Translations under genes and position numbers: made by a program | Shown here: positions 10,501 through 18,158 of the stretch, piece after piece | Layout: the number at the start of each line of letters is the position of its first letter | Position numbering within the stretch: position 1 is the first letter of the stretch | NCBI RefSeq assembly: GCF_017874215.1 | Contig: NZ_JAGGLB010000006.1 | Coordinates: 275,968 to 339,967, forward strand | Direction: 5' to 3' | From: Paenibacillus eucommiae | Lineage (GTDB): Bacteria > Bacillota > Bacilli > Paenibacillales > NBRC-103111 | Length of the DNA stretch: 64,000 bases | Notes under the pieces: generated by a model | Told to the model about the DNA's origin: nothing | Databases searched by the model: none | What the model saw: the letters and a program-made list of their open reading frames with translations, nothing else

Positions 10501-10608
10501 GAGCTTGCCGAGGACATTGTCGGAACTGGAGACAAATGGATCACTGAGCTGTCTACGGATCATTTGCGTGATCTGCTCACATTGCGGAGAGATTGGATAG
10601 AGTTGTGA
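7561..10608 (+). CDS. SNF2-family helicase/ATPase
   Basis: 1015 aa. The N-terminal half is the bacterial SNF2-associated region. The C-terminal half is a complete SF2 motor: [11 protein letters not shown] (Walker A), [10 protein letters not shown] (motif II), [10 protein letters not shown] (motif III), then [20 protein letters not shown] and [11 protein letters not shown] (motifs V and VI). It is an ATP-driven DNA translocase, probably a chromatin- or transcription-remodelling factor of the YwqA kind working with the SWIM protein. Residues about 32-47 are an Ala/Glu/Val repeat (GTTGCAGAA-type 9-mers in DNA), probably a flexible linker. Confidence 0.9.
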   Translation: [1015 protein letters not shown]

Positions 10609-10689
10609 TAGCAAATCCTTTCATTGGTTTATAGCGAAATTTGCGGTAAAATGGTGGAAAGGGTATTTATTTGGCAAGGGGGGAGAAGC

Positions 10690-11208
10690 ATGCAGGCAAA
10701 CAAGGAATCATTAGCACCTAAGAAGTTAAGGGTACGTAAACGCAAGCTTAGAGCAGGGCGTGCCTTAATCTGTTTAACTATGCTGCTTTTCCTGGTGCAG
10801 AGCACTGCCCCTGAGGCAAATGCCGGTTTCTTTGACCGGGTTAAAGACATCTACCAGCTGCCGGATAATTTTCAGGATTTACAGCAGGAATATTTGGATA
10901 CGAAGCAAGAGCTGCAGGATCAGAAAGATAAATTAGTGGAGCAGGCGGAGAATTTGGAGCAGGTGCTGCAAAGCTCTAAAGAGGCGGAAGAGCGGCTAAA
11001 TGCGCAAAACCGTCAACTGCAGGAGCAAAATGAGAGCCTGCAGGAGCGGCTGAAGCTGATGGAGCAGAATGCTGCAGATAAAGCGGCGCGGAATCGCAAA
11101 ATTGCGGTGATGATAGGCACGGCAGTGGCGCTGATTTTGTTTTATTTTGTCGCCGGAAGGCTGTTTCGGGTCATCGTTTGGCGCCGTCAAAAGGGCAGGG
11201 TCCGTTAA
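10690..11208 (+). CDS. Small coiled-coil membrane protein, unknown
   Basis: 172 aa from the ATG at 10690, chosen for the AAGGGGGG site 5-10 nt upstream; a TTG at 10624 has no such site. A basic N-terminus leads into a hydrophobic segment ending near AEANAGFF, like a signal peptide. A Gln/Glu-rich heptad coiled coil spans about 60-130. A second TM segment (about 138-158) is followed by a basic tail. It could be an envelope-anchored spacer or scaffold; no family is recognised. Confidence 0.6.
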   Translation: MQANKESLAPKKLRVRKRKLRAGRALICLTMLLFLVQSTAPEANAGFFDRVKDIYQLPDNFQDLQQEYLDTKQELQDQKDKLVEQAENLEQVLQSSKEAEERLNAQNRQLQEQNESLQERLKLMEQNAADKAARNRKIAVMIGTAVALILFYFVAGRLFRVIVWRRQKGRVR

Positions 11209-11332
11209 ATTGACAAGCACATTTTGTGGACTAGGAGTTTAGTTTTGACGTAATTTATGAAGTAAGTTATGAAGTTAAGTTATAAAGTAAGTTTAAGTTT
11301 TGCTGAAGCAAAACTCCGGGGAGGGAAGCAGC

Positions 11333-12031
11333 ATAGATATTTCGTTTGAACAGGCGCAGCAGCGGAACTTCATGGCAACCTTATCCGTCGAGAAGAACGA
11401 GTCTTTGTATGTGCTGCATCCCAGTCAGATCGTCGTTTTTCAGGGAGCCTCCTACCAGAGGGAAGACTCCTTTATGAGAATCCCTAATATGTACAGGAAA
11501 AAGAAGTTTCTGCATTCCCGTATTCGTGGTCCAGCCAGCTTAATGATTGGGCTTCCGGATCAATATTGTATTACAACCTTGCCGATTGAGGCTGAGGATG
11601 ATCTTCTTTTTGAATTCAAAAATGTGTTGTTTTATACGGAAGGCATCAAATATCATGCTCATGTGCAAAGTGTGCGCAATGCGGTTATAACGCGGGATCT
11701 GGTTAAAATGCGCTTCGAAGGGCCTGGTACTTTGGGCCTGCTGACAGCCGGTCCCCTGTATACTATGGAGCTCCATCCTGTGAAGCCCGTTTATATTGAT
11801 ATGGCTTGTCTGGTTGCTTTTCCTCAGAAAGCTGACATACGACTGTGTGTCTATGGAAATACACTGGCCAGTCAAAATATGAATTACCAGTGGGAGATGA
11901 CCGGACATGGTTCTGTGCTTCTACAGCCCTGCAAGCCTAACAAAGCACTAGACGAGCAGATGGAAAATGATAGCTTTATTCGCCGGATTTTGCGGGAAGT
12001 GATCCCTTTTGGCGGTATTTTTATACGCTAG
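11333..12031 (+). CDS. AIM24-family protein, apparent AUA start
   Basis: About 232 aa. It resembles AIM24/DUF124 beta-barrel-like proteins (GPASLMIGLP and GPGTLGLLTAGP are typical turns); the bacterial function is not established. The start is odd. A perfect GGGGAGGG site (11318-11325) stands 7 nt before the in-frame ATA at 11333. The only upstream in-frame candidate, TTG at 11300, lies before the Shine-Dalgarno and has none of its own. The first downstream ATG (11372) would remove the beginning of the domain. Confidence 0.65.
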   Translation: MDISFEQAQQRNFMATLSVEKNESLYVLHPSQIVVFQGASYQREDSFMRIPNMYRKKKFLHSRIRGPASLMIGLPDQYCITTLPIEAEDDLLFEFKNVLFYTEGIKYHAHVQSVRNAVITRDLVKMRFEGPGTLGLLTAGPLYTMELHPVKPVYIDMACLVAFPQKADIRLCVYGNTLASQNMNYQWEMTGHGSVLLQPCKPNKALDEQMENDSFIRRILREVIPFGGIFIR

Positions 12032-12057
12032 CTGCGGCGAATGTAGGCTTCGCATAC

Positions 12058-12086
12058 TTGACACCAAACAGGGAACCCTGTATATA
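12058..12086 (+). promoter_or_regulatory. Promoter of the ileS T-box transcript
   Basis: TTGACA (12058-12063) and TATATA (12081-12086) are separated by exactly 17 nt. The last 12 bp of the spacer are the perfect palindrome CAGGGAACCCTG (12069-12080). Transcription would start near 12092, just before the T-box leader. Confidence 0.7.
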
Positions 12087-12091
12087 TATAA

Positions 12092-12393
12092 TCATAGGAA
12101 CTTTTCGAATTCAAAAATCAAAATCAATGACGAGCAAGAGTAAGCTATCTACTGATCTGCAGAGAGCCGACGCAAGCTGAAAGCCGGTGTTCAGTTCAAA
12201 GCCCAAAATCAGCTCGGAGATGCCAAGCCGAACGTCCAGTTTGCAGGACTACTAAGCGCGGCCGGGATTCCGCCGTTACAAGGAACACGTATGCTGGTAC
12301 GTAGCGGAGTGCTGCGAGGATCGAATTCAGATCATTTGCGGAACAAGGGTGGTAACGCGAGTATAAACTCGTCCCTTACGGGCGGGTTTTTTT
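12092..12393 (+). promoter_or_regulatory. T-box leader, isoleucine-specific
   Basis: This transcription-attenuating leader senses uncharged tRNA-Ile. An AGAGAGCC element and GCTGAAAGCCGGT lie in Stem I. The likely specifier ATC (12208-12210, in AAAATCAGC) is followed by the usual purine. The T-box sequence AAGGGTGGTAACGCG lies at 12345-12359. It runs directly into the terminator and then ileS, so the specifier matches the downstream enzyme. Confidence 0.92.
12365..12393 (+). terminator. T-box terminator hairpin
   Basis: The arms AAACTCGTCC (12365-12374) and GGGCGGGTTT (12380-12389) pair over 10 bp with G-U wobbles and a CTTAC loop, then a run of T. The 5' arm is also needed for the alternative antiterminator with the T-box sequence. 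Confidence 0.9.
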
Positions 12394-12425
12394 GTTGTTT
12401 ATTTTACAGAAAAGGAATGATGGAC

Positions 12426-15400
12426 ATGCGTAAGGTTGATGTGAAGGAACGGGCAAGAACACGCGAGCTGCAGGTGCTCTCTTATTGGAAGGAGAATGAT
12501 ACTTTCCGTAAATCGATCGACGAGCGGGGGGACAAAGGCAACTTCGTATTCTATGAAGGCCCGCCTACCGCTAATGGATCTCCGCATATCGGGCATGTGC
12601 TTGGACGTGTGATCAAGGACTTTATTTGCCGCTATCAGACGATGGCTGGCTACAAAGTAATCCGCAAAGCCGGCTGGGACACACATGGACTTCCTGTTGA
12701 GCTTGGTGTTGAGAAGCAGCTGGGCATCTCAGGAAAACAAGAGATTGAAAAATACGGCGTTGCGGAATTTGTAGAGCGTTGTAAAGCCAGTGTGTTCGTA
12801 TACGAAAAGCAGTGGCGCGAGCTGACAGAAGCAATCGGCTACTGGACTGATATGGACCATCCTTATGTTACATTGACTAATAATTACATTGAGAGCGTAT
12901 GGTACTTGCTTTCTGAAATTCATAAGAAGGGCTTATTGTTCAAGGGACATAGAGTAAGCCCATACTGTCCTTGCTGTCAGACGACGCTTAGCTCTCATGA
13001 GGTTGCTCAGGGCTACGAGGATGTTAAGGATTTAAGCGCAACGGTAAAGTTTAAATTAAAGGGTCGCAGTGAATTTATTTTGGCTTGGACAACTACGCCT
13101 TGGACTTTGCCGGCCAATGTGGCGCTCGCTGTAAATAAAGATATTGATTACGCTAAAGTGAAGCAGGCAGACTCCGTTTATATCGTGGCACAGAACCTGG
13201 TTGAAAAGGTAATGAAAGACGAATATGAAATTGTCGGCTTAATGAAGGGCTCCGAGCTGGTTGGCCTGCCTTATGAAGCACCTCTGGAATATGCCAAGGT
13301 TGAGGGCGGTCATGTCGTGATTGAAGGAGACTTTGTCAGTGATTCCAGCGGAACAGGAATTGTCCACATTGCTCCCGCTCATGGTGAGGACGATTATAAA
13401 GTGGCCCGTCAACAGGGCATTGGTATGCTGAATGTTGTAGATTTGGCAGGACGTTACACTTCTGAAGTTACAGATTTCGTTGGACGTTTTGTTAAGGATT
13501 GCGACGTTGACATTGTAAGACTGCTTTCTGAGCGCGGGCTTTTGTTCGCCAAAGAAAAATATGAGCATAGCTACCCGTTCTGCTGGCGCTGCAAATCGCC
13601 GCTGATCTATTATGCAATGGAAAGCTGGTTCATTAAAACGACCGCTGTTAAAGATCAATTGATTGCAAACAACGCGCAGGTTGAATGGTATCCATCGCAT
13701 TTGCGTGAAGGCCGCTTTGGAAAGTTTCTGGAAGAGCTTGTCGACTGGAATATCAGCCGCAACCGTTATTGGGGAACTCCTCTTAATGTATGGATATGCC
13801 AAGACTGTGGCGGAGAATATTCGCCTAGCAGCCATGAGGATTTGCGTAATCATGCTATTGGCCCTGTATCACCAGAGCTTGAGCTTCATAAGCCTTATGT
13901 GGATGAGGTAAAGCTGAGCTGTCCACACTGCAAGACAGGTACCATGGACCGTACCTCTGAGGTAATCGACGTCTGGTTTGACAGCGGCTCGATGCCTTTT
14001 GCCCAACATCATGCTCCTTTTGAGAATCGAGAGGCGTTTGAGCAGCAGTATCCGGCAGATATTATTTGTGAAGGCATTGATCAGACGCGCGGCTGGTTCT
14101 TTAGCCTGCTGGCGGTTTCTACACTGTTCAATGGCAAAGCTCCATATAAGGCAGTTCTTTCTACAGGTCATATCCTCGATGAGAACGGTCAAAAAATGTC
14201 CAAGAGCAAAGGAAATGTGATCGATCCGTGGGAGATCATCGAAGAGTACGGCAGCGATGCGTTCCGTTGGGCATTGCTCGCGGACAGCGCTCCCTGGAAC
14301 AGCAAGCGGTTTTCCAAATCGATTGTGGCTGAAGCCAAATCGAAAATTGTCGATACGATTGTGAACACTCACGCTTTCTTTGTTCTGTATGCTTCAATTG
14401 ATGGTTATGATCCGCAGGCTTACCCCAATCAGAAGGCTTCGGACAACAAGCTGGACCGTTGGATTATTTCACGCCTGAACAGTCTGCTGGGCAAGGTGAA
14501 TAAAGCTTTGAAGGTAAATGATTTCCTTAACCCTGCCAAGGAAATTGCGATTTTTGTTGACGAAATCAGCAATTGGTACATTCGTCGGTCGCGTGACCGC
14601 TTCTGGGGCAGCGGATTAACGGAAGACAAGCTAGCGGCGTATGGCACCTTGCAAACCGTGCTGCTCAGTTTGTCCAGGATGATTGCCCCTTACATGCCTT
14701 TCTTAGCCGAGGATCTGTATAGGAACCTAGGTGATGGAGGAAGCGTACATTTGGCGCTTTATCCGCAAGCAGATGAGCAGCTCGTGGATGTACAGCTTGA
14801 AGAGGAAATGGAAAATGTCCGAAATATCGTTGAGCTGGCACGCAATATCCGCAATGAAACAGGTCTCAAAACAAGGCAGCCGCTGTCAGAATTGATTGTC
14901 TCGCTCGATCGTTCCTTCGAGATCGCTGCGTATACAGACATCATTCAAGATGAAATGAATGTGAAATCGATCCGGATCGAGGTCGGAGAAAACGATCTGG
15001 TCGATGTTTCATTGAAGCTGAATTTGAAGATTGCAGGCCCTAAATACGGTAAAAACGTGGGCAGCATTCAGAATGCTCTACGCTCAATGAGTGCTGAGGA
15101 GGCCCGTTCCGTCGTGCAGCAGGGCGTATACCAGCACACTGCCGCTTCCGGGGAACAGCTCGATATTCCTGTCGATGAGCTGCTGGTTGAAACCAAAGCT
15201 AAGCCAGGGTTCGCATCGGCTTCCGGCTATCAAATTACAGTGACACTGAACACGCAGCTGACGAAAGAGCTGGAACAGGAAGGTCTTGTCCGTGAAGTCG
15301 TCCGCGTCGTACAGGATTACCGGAAAAAGCTGGACCTGCCTATCGACAAACGCGTCGATCTTGTGCTCAAGGTAGACGGAGAAGTGAAAGAGGCGCTCGA

Positions 15401-15518
15401 ACGGTTTGAAGAGGTACTATTCGAGAACGTACTGCTCAATAGCTTGTCGTTTGAAGAAGCAGCGGATATGGAGCAGGCTGAAATTGGCGATCAGTCGATT
15501 GGCATTTTGATTAGATAA
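12426..15518 (+). CDS. ileS: Isoleucyl-tRNA synthetase, long type-2-like form
   Basis: 1030 aa from the ATG at 12426, 9 nt after AAAGGA; the ORF is open further upstream but only through the T-box. It charges tRNA-Ile in the cytoplasm. The class I signatures HIGH (residues 54-57) and KMSKS (about residue 590) are present, and the CP1 editing domain lies between them. The N-terminal motif (PPTANGSPHIGHVLG) and a length well over 1000 match the eukaryote-like IleRS2 group rather than the usual ~920-aa bacterial form. Members of that group are commonly less sensitive to mupirocin; that property is inferred, not seen. Confidence 0.93.
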   Translation: MRKVDVKERARTRELQVLSYWKENDTFRKSIDERGDKGNFVFYEGPPTANGSPHIGHVLGRVIKDFICRYQTMAGYKVIRKAGWDTHGLPVELGVEKQLGISGKQEIEKYGVAEFVERCKASVFVYEKQWRELTEAIGYWTDMDHPYVTLTNNYIESVWYLLSEIHKKGLLFKGHRVSPYCPCCQTTLSSHEVAQGYEDVKDLSATVKFKLKGRSEFILAWTTTPWTLPANVALAVNKDIDYAKVKQADSVYIVAQNLVEKVMKDEYEIVGLMKGSELVGLPYEAPLEYAKVEGGHVVIEGDFVSDSSGTGIVHIAPAHGEDDYKVARQQGIGMLNVVDLAGRYTSEVTDFVGRFVKDCDVDIVRLLSERGLLFAKEKYEHSYPFCWRCKSPLIYYAMESWFIKTTAVKDQLIANNAQVEWYPSHLREGRFGKFLEELVDWNISRNRYWGTPLNVWICQDCGGEYSPSSHEDLRNHAIGPVSPELELHKPYVDEVKLSCPHCKTGTMDRTSEVIDVWFDSGSMPFAQHHAPFENREAFEQQYPADIICEGIDQTRGWFFSLLAVSTLFNGKAPYKAVLSTGHILDENGQKMSKSKGNVIDPWEIIEEYGSDAFRWALLADSAPWNSKRFSKSIVAEAKSKIVDTIVNTHAFFVLYASIDGYDPQAYPNQKASDNKLDRWIISRLNSLLGKVNKALKVNDFLNPAKEIAIFVDEISNWYIRRSRDRFWGSGLTEDKLAAYGTLQTVLLSLSRMIAPYMPFLAEDLYRNLGDGGSVHLALYPQADEQLVDVQLEEEMENVRNIVELARNIRNETGLKTRQPLSELIVSLDRSFEIAAYTDIIQDEMNVKSIRIEVGENDLVDVSLKLNLKIAGPKYGKNVGSIQNALRSMSAEEARSVVQQGVYQHTAASGEQLDIPVDELLVETKAKPGFASASGYQITVTLNTQLTKELEQEGLVREVVRVVQDYRKKLDLPIDKRVDLVLKVDGEVKEALERFEEVLFENVLLNSLSFEEAADMEQAEIGDQSIGILIR

Positions 15519-15559
15519 TGAGGGTGTACATGTGAAAATTATTGACTGTTGTTGACATG

Positions 15560-15603
15560 ATATTGACTAAATATTGACTAAATATTGACTAAATATTGAC
15601 TAA
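15560..15603. repeat. Tandem 11-bp repeat downstream of ileS
   Basis: Four exact head-to-tail copies of ATATTGACTAA (15560-15603) with a partial fifth. Looser TTGAC motifs continue on both sides from about 15541 to 15661. The 11-bp spacing places each TTGAC on about the same face of the helix. The repeat lies between the ileS stop and its terminator. No function is known to me. Confidence 0.85.
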
Positions 15604-15673
15604 ATATTGGAGTTGAATATTGGCCAAATGTTGACGTTGACTAACGTTGACCGCAGTTGACCTTATCATACGT

Positions 15674-15724
15674 AAAAAGAAGTAGAGCATAACGAATTAA
15701 TCGTTATGTACTACTTCTTTTTTA
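15674..15724 (+). terminator. Terminator after ileS
   Basis: A long two-part stem: AAAGAAGTAG pairs with CTACTTCTTT, and inside it CATAACGA pairs with TCGTTATG. It ends in TTTTTT and would also work on the minus strand, where it faces the repeat element at 15770-16082. Confidence 0.85.
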
Positions 15725-15769
15725 CTGTCTTGAATTACGGGAATTATGTAAAATTTATACATATATTAG

Positions 15770-16082
15770 TGTCGAAAAAACGCATTGGGCGTCCTTTAGG
15801 TGCGTGTTCGAAACTTAGGAGCGCTACGGGAGGGCATGTCTTGGGGGATGAGCTGAGAGTAGAGTAGGTGCTACTTTGAGCTACTTTAGCGATGTTTTTC
15901 ATCGTTAAAAACCCTAGGTCGTCTCCAATACTTACTTTAACAATGAAAAACATCGTCCCCTTTCACCAACCAGAGAGGCCAGCCGTCCTCTTTTAACGAT
16001 GAAAAACATCATTAACGTGACTACTTGACCTGGAAACCGTACTTTAACGATGAAAAACATCGTTAAGTGAAACACACGCTCA
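15770..16082 (-). repeat. Shortened copy C of the hairpin-array RNA element
   Basis: Read on the minus strand, this has the same order as the copy at 62727-63230. Four AT-rich hairpins of the TTTAACGATG type (plus coordinates 16041-16068, 15991-16016, 15935-15957, 15885-15909) are joined by similar spacers, for example the shared AAAAGAGGACGG. A shortened core follows (CCCTCCCGTAGCGCTCC), then the tail CACGCACCTAAAGGACGC with a short hairpin and six T. The inner hairpin region of the core found in the other copies is missing. The element occupies most of the 845-bp gap between ileS and the ABC genes. Confidence 0.75.
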
Positions 16083-16164
16083 GGGATATGTTGTAGTGAT
16101 ATGGAAAACTGCGCTTTCTTTCTGATTCACTCCAAACAACTTTTACATTCTAATAAAACAATAA

Positions 16165-16198
16165 AAAAGACACCTTCAAGGTGTCTTTGATTATTTTT
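16165..16198 (+). terminator. Strong hairpin terminator upstream of ABC genes
   Basis: AAAGACACC pairs with GGTGTCTTT around a TTCAA loop, followed by T-rich sequence. It also works on the minus strand. The 16199-16363 stretch after it is AT-rich and should hold the promoter for the ABC operon; I could not choose one confidently. Confidence 0.8.
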
Positions 16199-16363
16199 GG
16201 GTGTCTTCAAGCAGGGCATGTCGATCCCGGCTCCCTATAATATTAGTATAACCTGCGGATAATTATAAGTCTATATTTTTTGTAAAAATTTCTATATCTT
16301 AGAGATGTAGAAGCAGAAGTAAATGAAAAATAGCTGAAATGGTGGTGAAACCTAATTACATAT

Positions 16364-18145
16364 GTGGATAGGCTGAAATTGAAGAAAAACAATTACTTTA
16401 CATGTTTTCAGGATGCCTTCTCTATTCTTTACCGGGTTGATAAGCGGCCTGTCATAATCTTGGCTGTTGCGCTATTGGCATCCGTTCCGGTCATGCCGGC
16501 TGAGCTATGGCTGGTCAAAAGCTTGATCGATCGGATTCAGGTGTGGACCGCTACTGATCCGGTTGGACAGATTCTGGTTGTAGCTGCTTGGTTAGGCGTA
16601 ATTATGCTTGTTAGCAATATTGCTCTAGGTGTGCAGATCCCGCTCGCTATGACGAGATTAATGGAATTGGGTACGCTGGAGGAACAACGTATGCTGTTAA
16701 AAAAAACCTCTTTGCTTCCAATAGCCGCTGTCGAATCTCCAGAGATGAAGGATCTTCGTGAACGAGCACTACAGATTTCACTTTATGATATTTACAGTAC
16801 TGGCGTCCAAGTCTTGCAGATGTCACTTCAGTTAGGCATATTGATTGCAGTCATGCTGATATTTGGCCAATGGATTCCGGTAACTGCCGTTATGTTAGCT
16901 GCAGTGCTGTTATCTGTTGTCTCCAGTAAAACATCGAAAAGTCTCGAAAATCTGGCACGCATACAAACTCCCGACCGCAGACTGCTTCGTCATTATGCTG
17001 AGCTGATGACGGAACGGAACGGAGCCAAAGAGATCCGCTTGTTTGGCTTAGGTCGTTTATTAACTGAAAGGTGGACGCGAATACTTGAGCAGCAATCGAG
17101 TGAAACGACAAAGGCAGTTCGTTCTTCCGAACTACGCAAAATTGGGCCTGAGCTGCTAATGGCGTTAATCGGTGGGCTCCTCTTGGCATTGGTTGTCCTA
17201 ATGCCTGGCGCGAATAAGCTGACTGCTGGAGATTTTGCTCTATTGTTTATGGCTTTAACTATGCTGTTGTCCCAACTGCCGGATTTGATCGGACAGATTG
17301 TTGCCATGCGCAAACAATACATGAAGTGGGAGGATTTCCGGGCTTATCTGGACCTTGAAGAAGAGAATCTTACGCGAGCAGATAGCCTAAATTCTGAAGA
17401 ATCCTTGGACAGCTTACAATTACAGGTTAGCGAACTTTCATTCCGTTATCCGGGTGCTAGCCGGGACACTTTAAGTGGGGTCAGCTTTACGATTCCTCCC
17501 GGATGTCGTGCCGCATTGGTTGGTGAAAATGGTTCAGGAAAATCCACTCTGATCAAACTTCTATTAGGCTTGTATCCGCCGAACGAAGGGGAGATCATCT
17601 GGAGAGGTTCGAAAAATGGCCAAGTCACAAAAGCAATGGCTACTGATGGTCCTATATCAGTAGTGTTTCAGGATTTTACCCGTTTGTATTTGAATCTCAG
17701 GGAAAATGTGGCGCTTGGCAAATTAACAGCAATCGGGCAGGATGCTCTCTTACAGAGTTCGCTTCAGTCTGCAGGCAGCAGTTTCTCTGATTTGAACATA
17801 CAGTTTGGTGCTCCATTTGGAGGCATAGAGCCGTCCGGTGGAGAATGGCAAAAGATAGCCACTGCCCGTGCAATGCTTAGAGATGCAAACTTTGTGTTTT
17901 TCGATGAACCGACTGCTGCACTGGATCCTCAAGCCGAGAAAGAAGCTTTTGAGTTGTTCTTACGTGTGACAAAGGGCCGGTCAGCGCTTCTAGTTACCCA
18001 TAGGCTCGGAGCTGCCAAGCTAGCGGATTTGATAATCGTAATGAAGGATGGCCGGCTCGTAGAACAAGGAACGCATGACGAGTTAATGCAGAGAAGTGGT
18101 CCATACAGCCACATGTTCAATTTACAGGCATCTTGGTATCTTTAG
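16364..18145 (+). CDS. ABC exporter half-transporter, subunit 1 (degenerate signature)
   Basis: 593 aa: an N-terminal membrane domain (about 1-330) fused to an ATPase domain. Walker A is GENGSGKSTL and Walker B is FVFFDEPTAALD with the catalytic Glu. The signature reads PSGGE instead of LSGGQ, and the switch His is in VTHRLG. A single deviating signature is typical of one half of heterodimeric exporters, so it should pair with the next gene product. The start is GTG at 16364; the ribosome site is weak (GGTGG about 18 nt upstream) and no ATG fits. The substrate is unknown. Confidence 0.85.
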   Translation: MDRLKLKKNNYFTCFQDAFSILYRVDKRPVIILAVALLASVPVMPAELWLVKSLIDRIQVWTATDPVGQILVVAAWLGVIMLVSNIALGVQIPLAMTRLMELGTLEEQRMLLKKTSLLPIAAVESPEMKDLRERALQISLYDIYSTGVQVLQMSLQLGILIAVMLIFGQWIPVTAVMLAAVLLSVVSSKTSKSLENLARIQTPDRRLLRHYAELMTERNGAKEIRLFGLGRLLTERWTRILEQQSSETTKAVRSSELRKIGPELLMALIGGLLLALVVLMPGANKLTAGDFALLFMALTMLLSQLPDLIGQIVAMRKQYMKWEDFRAYLDLEEENLTRADSLNSEESLDSLQLQVSELSFRYPGASRDTLSGVSFTIPPGCRAALVGENGSGKSTLIKLLLGLYPPNEGEIIWRGSKNGQVTKAMATDGPISVVFQDFTRLYLNLRENVALGKLTAIGQDALLQSSLQSAGSSFSDLNIQFGAPFGGIEPSGGEWQKIATARAMLRDANFVFFDEPTAALDPQAEKEAFELFLRVTKGRSALLVTHRLGAAKLADLIIVMKDGRLVEQGTHDELMQRSGPYSHMFNLQASWYL

Positions 18146-18158
18146 GAGGGGGTAACGA

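Noticed and set aside
12291..12425. Longer N-terminus of IleS starting at 12291
   Set aside because: It would translate the T-box and its terminator and adds a sequence unlike IleRS; the ATG at 12426 has the ribosome site.
15885..16068. CRISPR array
   Set aside because: The repeated units are palindromic hairpins with irregular spacing, spacers are shared with the copy at 62727-63230, and no cas genes are present.
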